Shown here: in pieces, positions 56,806 through 64,000 of the stretch
Position numbering within the stretch: position 1 is the stretch's first letter
Layout: each line of letters starts with the position of its first letter
Origin: Streblospio benedicti
Lineage: Eukaryota > Annelida > Polychaeta > Spionida > Spionidae
Reading direction: 5' to 3'
Assembly (NCBI GenBank): GCA_019095985.1
Contig: CM032662.1
Location: 2,746,154-2,810,153, forward strand
DNA: 64,000 bases
Notes under the pieces: model-generated
What the model saw: the letters and a program-made list of their open reading frames with translations, nothing else
Database searches by the model: none
What the model was told of the DNA's origin: nothing
Position numbers and translations under genes: made by a program

Positions 56806-57912
56806 CTGAGCGTTAGCATTGATTGATGCCTCCTCAGAAGACAGTGTTGCGTTTCCGCATGCTGTTTCCACAGGTCTCTCTGTAAGTTTGTGTCTCACCC
56901 ACGTATTCAGCTCACTATCTCTAACACACGGTTGTGCCTGAAAACTGGTGGGAAAATCACAAATCTTGCTGCGTCTTTTGTGGCGTTTGTACGGACCATC
57001 AGATAGGATTCAGCGGGTTTGTGGGTTTTGTCCGGGTAATTACGCCGCGTAATCTGCGATTTGCCGATTATCCGCGTATTGCCGCGATTCTTATCTTCAC
57101 GGACGCATTTTTTACACCGTGATATGTACATTATACATTGAAAATGATAACGTAATTATTGATCTCATTTTGCCGGGACCTACATATGTTTTTATAATGT
57201 CATTGTGGCGTAGTTTGTGTGTCTATTATCATATGACACAATTGTGGTTTTCAATGAGGCTGGTGACAAAGATGGGAAAATGTGACTTTGCTGATTGGAG
57301 CGTCCTATTGACGCAGACGTCTTTTGAAACGTCGTCTTTTGAGGACAGAATCGGCCTAAAATAATGGACAGTCTAACCACAAACAAGAATAGAGTCGGTC
57401 AAGGCATTTACATTGGTCCTTATGGCTATTGTAAGTTATCGACGTTTAATGAAGTAGTCAAATGTTCTCATAACAGATTTGATTTCTGCTGATTTTCCCA
57501 TAATTGACAACTTTTCAGTACTTTTTCTTTGAATTTTTGTCACAATGCGCTCATTTCTGCCCCATAACATACAACTTTGTGTCATATTTGTAAAAAAGAA
57601 GTCAATTCTTTTAGTGAATCTGATCTTCCCTGTGTCCGTCTGTGTATAAACACGCCGCCTGTATATTGTCGTTCTCTCACAGATCACGTTCTGTTTGCAA
57701 CATGTGGCAAGTCAATTGCCTTTTTTATACATCTGCGATCTGTTTCATCATTAGAAAAACACATGTTGATAAGTTTTGTCACCTACTTTTTTTTGTAGAA
57801 AGTTTTCTTTTGCCCTAATTTTGTGTTTGTTATGCTAAGGATTTGCACATATTGTTTCCATTTGCAGTATAATTACGTGCTGGTGTTAACCTCCTCAAGA
57901 ACAAAACACACC
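56806..57912. other. No gene supported
   Basis: Several 60-80-codon frames on both strands, none with splice support, motif or repeat relation. Confidence 0.5.
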
Positions 57913-58056
57913 GGCAGATCCAGGTTTTTGGGGAAAAGGGGCACACTTAAGGGATGTCATGGGTTCTGTACGGGTGATAGATAGATGTCTAAAACCCATG
58001 AAAATTATATGTTTTGGTGGCAAGACGGGAGATGTGCCCCCTTTCCTGTATCTGCC
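57913..58056 (+). mobile_element. GGCAGATCC foldback MITE, best copy
   Basis: GGCAGATCCAGGTTTTTGGG at the left, CCCCCTTTCCTGTATCTGCC at the right, with CACACTTAAGGGATGTCATG and ATATGTTTTGGTGGCAAGA inside. 144 bp. Confidence 0.82.
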
Positions 58057-58640
58057 TGTTAATGTGTCACAAATATCTTCATTCCTATAATTGATCTATT
58101 TTCACTGTAATGTATATGTAACAATTATCGGTCCCATTAACCTATATTCACTGTTCTTCAACATCAAGTTTGTGGCTTTCACGCGAATGTTCATAGCATC
58201 AAGAGAATACACCAGTAAAGATAAAAAATGAATTGATTTCTTTTAAAGTTAAAGACAACTTTATGAAAATTGCCAGGAAACCAATATGACTGTCCCTAGA
58301 AATCCAGGTATCGGCTATTTCTGTGTAGTTTTTATATATTTGCTGCGAGCGACGACTTGAAATTATCAAGATCTGTGTAAAAACCCGTGTGGTGAGATGT
58401 GCAGCACTGTGGGGGAACCGCTACCTGGGGATACCAGGGTGGAGTGCACTCTCATATCCGTGCTAGGATCTCTAATGGTAAACTTGGCGGAGATCAGCCT
58501 GGGCAATGTCTTTTACACCGCAGCCTCCGTCATATTCAATTCAACAATAGGCTTGATACTCCCCTGGTGTCTCTAAAAATGACTTTTTATAATTCTTTCT
58601 CGCAGTCCCAGGCTCCTGTTACCCCTCACGAAACCTGGAT
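58057..58640. other. No gene seen
   Basis: Spacer. ACGAAACCTGGATCTGTC at about 58628 is a single worn end of the GGCAGATCC family. Confidence 0.5.
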
Positions 58641-58649
58641 CTGTCAATG

Positions 58650-58870
58650 AGACCGTCCGATGCTTGGCCTCAAGTGGTCTCAATAGAGAGGTGGTCGCTT
58701 CATGGAGGTTCGTGGCTGTCTCTAAATAAAGGATTGAAACTACCAACAACGGTCTTGTCATAGAGGTGGTCTCACTAGAGAGGTGGTCTCTTTCTCCAGG
58801 TGGTCTGTTTGTGATGTCTCATTACAGAGGTGGTCTCTTTACAGAGGTGGTCTCTTTCTCCAGGCGGTCT
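58650..58870. mobile_element. GAGGTGGTCTC-family element(s), partly duplicated
   Basis: Contains AGTGGTCTCAATAGAGAGGT and two near-identical pieces with CTCTTTCTCCAGGTGGTCTG / CTCTTTCTCCAGGCGGTCTG about 67 bp apart. Confidence 0.6.
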
Positions 58871-59042
58871 GTTTGTGACACTCTCCATGGCTCCATGTTT
58901 CCGATCCCCACCGATCACCGCGCGTTTCTCGCTGAAACATTCGCCCGAAAGTGAAAAACTCCCCACAAAAACCTCGCTCCATTTGTCACTGCGTATTTTA
59001 CACCGAGCTCGGGAAATCTTCCCAGGATTCTTGCGTAACCTC

Positions 59043-59065
59043 GTCACATGACCCCGTCACATGAC
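59043..59065 (+). promoter_or_regulatory. Two GTCACATGAC boxes
   Basis: GTCACATGAC occurs at 59043-59052 and again at 59056-59065. TCACATGA is the M-box form of the E box bound by MITF/TFE-type factors. The surrounding 180 bases are richer in CpG than average. No transcript start can be shown. Confidence 0.3.
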
Positions 59066-59274
59066 CGCTCAGAACAGCGTATTGTCATTACGGGTTTATG
59101 TTGTTGTTGTTTCCGCATTTCTAGGCGTCAATGTTTTGATTTAGCGGCGACTTTTGCTGATGTTGTTTTTTGGTCCTTTTCTGAGCTGAGCGCGGATTTG
59201 TGAGTTTTTTCTGCTCACTTCGGTGTGAAGGAAACAAAACGAGAAAACGTTGTAACTCATGTGAGTACAGACGT

Positions 59275-59690
59275 TATGGAGAGAGCTGGGAAGGGCACTG
59301 AATACTGCCCAGGGAGTGGGGATGCAGGTGGCTGTAAACTGGTAGAAATGGTCATGTCAGTAAATTGGGGATTTTACATGCATTATATATATGGTTTCTG
59401 TGGTCATGTCAAATTATCATACTGATTATATCATGGTTTCTGTGAGAGATTGGACATGGTTGTGTGTGGTTTCTGTGGCTGAGTGGATTGGTTGTGATGC
59501 ATTGTCAGCTGAATGTGCTGCTGATGCAAGTATGGGAGAAATGATCAATTGATGATCAATAAGTGTGCCAATGACCTGGTGTAAAATGTAATGAGAACAA
59601 GACTTGGATCACGACGATAAACCACCACATTTACATTTATAGTTGGCACAGAAAAGTAAATAGTTGGTCCAATGATCTGGTGTAGACGAA
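59275..59690 (+). repeat. SINE family 1 tail pieces
   Basis: CTGCCCAGGGAGTGGGG at 59307, TGCCAATGACCTGGTGTAAA at 59568 and TCCAATGATCTGGTGTAGAC at 59668; TGTGGCTGAGTGGATTGG at 59477 is a worn A box. Confidence 0.5.
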
Positions 59691-60072
59691 ACAGTTGATC
59701 TGAGTTCACAAACGCCAGGTTCAAAGGTCGACTCCGGAGAAACACTTAACATTTGCCGTGGATCGCTCGCGGCGTCGGTTTCAGGATACGGATTGGTTTT
59801 GTTTCTTGTTTTTGTGTTGATTGATAAAAAAGCTTTAGCTTTCAAACACAACTTAATAGCTGCAGTTTGAATGTAAAAGGAAAACATAAACATTTTCATG
59901 AATAGCCCATTAAAATTCAAACTCCATAGAAAGTGTTATTTGTAAGATTGATGCGTTTCTTTACCTTTAGCATAGAAACGCAGCAAGTAGGTTTATAATC
60001 ACTTCAGTCCACAATCGAAGTGACACAAGAAATCAAGCGCTGATTTTTTTTACACATTTGAATCGCGCTTTA

Positions 60073-60113
60073 GACGTCAGTGTTTGACACTTTAGACGTC
60101 ATCGTTGACGTCA
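60073..60113 (+). promoter_or_regulatory. Three CRE-like GACGTCA boxes in 41 bp
   Basis: GACGTCA at 60073-60079 and 60095-60101, and the full palindrome TGACGTCA at 60106-60113. The first two share TTTAGACGTCA. CREB/ATF factors bind this site. A short run of CACAGAGGT units follows at 60145. Confidence 0.45.
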
Positions 60114-60204
60114 CGAGTTTGAAGGAAACAGTCAGAAAGTGCGCAGAGGTCACAGAGGTCACAGAGGTCACAGCGCACGCTTCATCAAAAACAAAACAAA
60201 CAAT

Positions 60205-60345
60205 GGAACCTCTCTAAGACCTTACACCGAGTGGTCTCATTAGAGAGGTGGTCTCTTTATGGAGGTTTGGGACAGTGAGAAATGGTCTTATTATGGAGGT
60301 GGTCTCGTTATAGAGGTGGTCTGTTTTGGTGGTTCTACTGTAAAC
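60205..60345. mobile_element. GAGGTGGTCTC-family element, both ends
   Basis: GGAACCTCTCTAAGACCTTA at the left; GGTGGTCTGTTTTGGTGGTT then CTACTGTA at the right. Confidence 0.65.
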
Positions 60346-60767
60346 AAAGAATGCATATGATATTTTTCAGACTATTTTTGTGGTTTCCAGTTTCATGTTT
60401 TCAATTACATAAAAAATAGTAAAAAATGTTTAAGATGGAATGAAGATTATAACAAGATGAGGTTGTTTTGAAGTTTTTATGAGTTTTTAATGTAAACAAT
60501 GTGGCAAATTTCCAAATATAATTACCTTAAAATTTTAAAATAAGTTTTAATGGAAGTTAACATAACAGAACCTTATCTATGATGTAAGATTTTTATTGTT
60601 ACTAAAATATACAAATGCATAAAAAAGTAAAACAAAAAATTTTTAAAGTGAAATGCAAAAAAATATGATCTGATGTGACAAATAATATAAACATTTTGAT
60701 TTTAACCACAGAATGATTACGACAAACGTCCATATAAACAAAGATTTTAACCACAGAATGATTCATA

Positions 60768-61430
60768 CCATTTCCCCGTCCATATAAGGCAATGTTATGA
60801 CATCCCCCCCATTTCCCCGTTACCACTGAGTCCATATAAGGCAATGTTATGACATCCTCCCCATTTCCCCCGTTACCACTGAGTCCATATAAGGCAATGT
60901 TATGACATCCTCACCACTGAGTCCATATAAGGCAATGTTATGACATCCCCACCATTTCCCCCGTTACCACGGAGTCCATATAAGGCAATGTTATGACATC
61001 CCCACCATTTCCCCCGTTACCACGGAGTCCATATAAGGCAATGTTATGACATCCCCACCATTTCCCCCGTTACCACTGAGTCCATATAAGGCAATGTTAT
61101 GACATCCCCACCATTTCCCCACTGAGTCCATATAAGGCAATTACCACTGAGAGTCCATATAAGGCAATGTTATGACATCCCCACCATTTCCCCCCACCAT
61201 TTCCCCGTTACCACTGAGTCCATATAAGGCAATGTTATGACATCCCCACCATTTCCCCGTTACCACTGAGTCCATATAAGGCAATGTTATGACATCCCCA
61301 CCATTTCCCCAATGTTACCACTGGAGTCCAGTCCATATAAGGCAATGTTATGACATCATCACCATTTCCCCCGTTACCACTGAGTCCATATAAGGCAATG
61401 TTATGACATCATCACCATTGAGTCCATCAG
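60768..61430 (+). repeat. 53-bp minisatellite, about 12-13 units
   Basis: The unit is CACTGAGTCCATATAAGGCA, then ATGTTATGACATCCCCACCA, then TTTCCCCCGTTAC. Some units lack 15-25 bases of the CCACCATTTCC part, as expected of slippage or unequal exchange. No coding potential. Confidence 0.95.
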
Positions 61431-62211
61431 CCGCGATGCTGCGGTTTCCAACACAATCCACGCTCACTTAGGAGGCGTTTAAACCTCAACAGTGTGTGTG
61501 TGAGGAGAAATAAGCTGTGGTCGCCCGAAAGCTCTCTGGGGCCTGGGACAAAATGTGAGAGGAAAAGACTGAAGCGTGCGGAATGTTCGGTGGTGAACGA
61601 ACATCACTCACACGGACAGCGAACAATTGCTTCTTTATCACGTCTCTTTATTAAGGTCGTCTCATTTTCATACTCGTAATGGAAGTGTTTACTTAATTAA
61701 GCATGTTTGCAAACAAATTCAGACCAAAAAAAGTTCAGCAGCAAAACAAACTGAAGCAATTTTATTTCTCATTTCAAATTGATATTGAAAGTGTTTTCAT
61801 TCTTTCAAGTAAGGTTTTCAATGAAAAGAGCATATTTACCAAATACTATGAGAAGGTAGAAATAAAGAAAGTGCCAATTGGACAAAACTGATAGAGACCA
61901 ATTTTGTCCACGCGCGACTTTCTAATAATCAAATGTAACACGGTGTTAGCCTGAGGAAGCCGTAACAAGCCGTAATAATCCCCCCGGGCGAGTGACATAA
62001 CAGCATCTGGGGAACTACGCAGTTGTGATTGACACAAAGACACGTTTTGCTTCTCATCACCGCGTAATTTCTAAGTTAATTACAATGACAGCTCAGCCTT
62101 CTAAGTGGCAGTAACTATTGATGGGGCAAAAGTTTTTAAACTTTTTCATTTTTTATATGAAGGTGAGGATCATGGATTTCTTATGCCTATGATTACAGTC
62201 TCAGTATTAAG
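61431..62211. other. No gene seen
   Basis: AT-rich; several short frames without support. Confidence 0.5.
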
Positions 62212-62350
62212 ATATCTGAGGGCTGTCTACATAGAGAGGTGGTCGCAAAATAGTTGTCTTTTTGGTCTCTTTATGGAGGTGGTCTCCCATGTTCCCTGTA
62301 AATGTGGTCCCTCCCCTTGTTGTGAGCCATTCCCAGGTCTGTGGTCTCCA
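62212..62350. mobile_element. GAGGTGGTCTC-family fragment
   Basis: AGAGAGGTGGTCGCAAAATA and CTTTATGGAGGTGGTCTCCC. Confidence 0.5.
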
Positions 62351-62554
62351 TAGTGCTTTTGTCTCTGTACAAATATTTTGGATCTGCTTGGTTTGCTGGT
62401 TTGATTTTAAACCAGGATTGGTTGTACCTGATTGTCATTTATGGCTGAGGTTTGTCCTGCTGTGCTGCCTACATTTGAGATAGACCCACATGCGTCATCA
62501 CAACACGTTTGTTTTGACCGTCCCCTCCAATATGTGGCTGTGACCACCAGTGGA

Positions 62555-62960
62555 GAGGGTCCACAGTTCGAGTCCTGCCGTGCCATGTTGCGGGGGATTC
62601 CTGGTATTGTGTTTGTATCATATGACTGAGGGTTCACAGTTCGAGTCCTGCCGTGCCATGTTTTGCATATGACTGAGGGTTCACAGGGGATTCCTGGTAT
62701 TGTGTTTGTATCATTCATGACCTGAGGCCATGTTCTGTTTGTATCATATGACTGAGGGTTCACAGTTCGAGTCCTGCCGTGCCATGTTGTGAGCCGGTTC
62801 TTGTATTGTGTTTGTATCATATGACTGAGGGTTCACAGTTCGAGTCCTGCCGTGCCATGTTGTTCCTGGTATTGTGTTTGTATCATGTGACTGAGGGTTC
62901 ACAGTTCGAGTCCTGCCGTGCCATGTTGCGGGGGGATTCCTGGTATTGTGTTTGTATCAT
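62555..62960 (+). repeat. About 74-bp tandem repeat containing a B-box-like word
   Basis: Five to six irregular units. Each contains GGGTTCACAGTTCGAGTCCT followed by GCCGTGCCATGTT, then GGATTCCTGGTATTGTGTTT and GTATCATATGACTGA. GTTCGAGTCC matches a tRNA B box, so the unit probably grew from a SINE head fragment. Several units are rearranged. Confidence 0.85.
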
Positions 62961-63895
62961 GTGACCGTTCTGACCAACACATTGTGACCGCTACGTCCTG
63001 TCAATCATACGACCTGCTGGATTCTCGGCGCGTGTTTTTATCAGTAGACCCGGGTGATGCTGGTTCACTTCATCAATTCACAGCCTCTTTCTTACAACAG
63101 TTGAGATGTTTCGGGGTTGGACACATTTCGCCAATGTGGGCCACTTTTTTAAGCGAGTTCTGTTGTCCAACGGCAAATTTTCATTATTTTATACCATGAC
63201 CAAAGGTTGTCTGACATCACATCAATCGTGGCAAGTAACCCCCAAAATCCCACTGGCCCTCCATGAAAGTTACTTGGCCCCAGGCCGACGGACCGACTCA
63301 TATTACCATTATATGAGACAGGTTTTACCGTAAGCTAGTTCAACCCAATTAACCCAATGAACCATTTAACCCATTTATTATAATACGTCCGATTACGTCA
63401 ACAATCGCCCCATATCCACAGATGTTAGTTCTATAGGCACCATCGAGAGACGTCGGCAGTGAGAAAGTCAACATCTCCAAACACGCTCCAAAAACACTGA
63501 AGAATGCCTCAAAAACACTCGGCGAGTTTTTACTTCCACAGAAACGTTGATTTTGTGGTCCACTTAAGGTCACTGGGTCGGTGCGGGTTTCATACAGAGA
63601 AAGCTGCAGCCCGAGGTCACAATGACGTGGTGTTTGTCAATGAGAAATGCCACTAGAGTGATGTGTGTGATACTCTTGATGCGGCTCCGTTGTTTAACTC
63701 TGACCTCCGACTCCAATACACAGAGTCTCTACTTGATACACAGACAGCTAGTTACTGAATTGTGACCTTGTGTTTGGGAAAGGTGAGATGTGCTTATTGG
63801 GATGTGGACTCATTTATTTGCATTTGATCATGAAAAAACACATAAAATTTATAGTTTTAAGTGAGAACGAAATCAGATGATCAGCGACGGTTTCA
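62961..63895. other. No gene supported
   Basis: Spacer with short unsupported frames. Confidence 0.5.
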
Positions 63896-63995
63896 GTATT
63901 CAAAAGAACCTTTAATGGTCGTGGGTTCGAATCCCACCAGAGACTATGTGATATAGTCCTAACCTGACTTGGAGTCATAAGTCTAATGACTTAAT
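63896..63995 (+). mobile_element. tRNA-derived SINE (family 2), cut by window end
   Basis: GGTCGTGGGTTCGAATCCCA (B box) then CCAGAGACTATGTGATATAG and TCCTAACCTGACTTGGAGTC. Same body as at 40340-40400. Confidence 0.7.
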
Positions 63996-64000
63996 TACAT

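Overview
The window looks like nuclear DNA from a marine invertebrate animal. It is AT-rich, with short exon-like islands bounded by GT/AG signals and separated by long introns or intergenic DNA. It carries many tRNA-derived SINEs, short foldback DNA transposons, LINE fragments and minisatellites, and one 100-base assembly gap. I cannot name the species. No operon, prokaryotic gene or CRISPR array is present.

Region 1 (1-21306) is dominated by a near-repeat of about 12 kb: 1-7995 matches 12205-21306 in the same order and orientation. The copies differ by a few percent and by several insertions. A 5'-truncated LINE and a second LINE fragment lie only in copy 1. A tRNA-headed SINE, a G/C-rich foldback element and a 1.15-kb block with an exon lie only in copy 2. 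Between the copies are a stretch of odd, homopolymer-swollen sequence (about 7.99-10.3 kb), the gap, a broken YqaJ-type nuclease gene and a LINE tail. The layout suits two unmerged haplotypes joined head to tail at least as well as a true tandem duplication.

Region 2 (about 17.3-40.3 kb, + strand) holds the real host coding material, as small exons recognised by reading frame, splice signals and phase. A first chain (22225, 22745, 23980, 24512, 24863, then 25319 and 25924) encodes a helical, Gln/Leu/Ser-rich protein. A second set (28050 to 33457, possibly on to 40009) encodes a Ser/Thr/Val-rich protein. Both could belong to one large gene. I do not recognise the family with confidence; a loose resemblance to ciliary coiled-coil proteins such as CCDC180 is from memory only. 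Some neighbouring exons do not join in phase, so the gene is incomplete, damaged or misassembled here.

Region 3 (about 35-64 kb) is mostly repeats: a 61-bp satellite of about 28 units (48468-50150), a 53-bp minisatellite (60768-61430), a roughly 74-bp repeat carrying a tRNA B-box-like word (62555-62960), a 17-bp array at 43.4-43.7 kb, a foldback MITE family with GGCAGATCCAGG ends, a second family built on GAGGTGGTCTC, and scattered SINEs. A triple CRE-like cluster near 60.1 kb and a pair of GTCACATGAC boxes near 59.05 kb are the only regulatory-looking signals that stand out.
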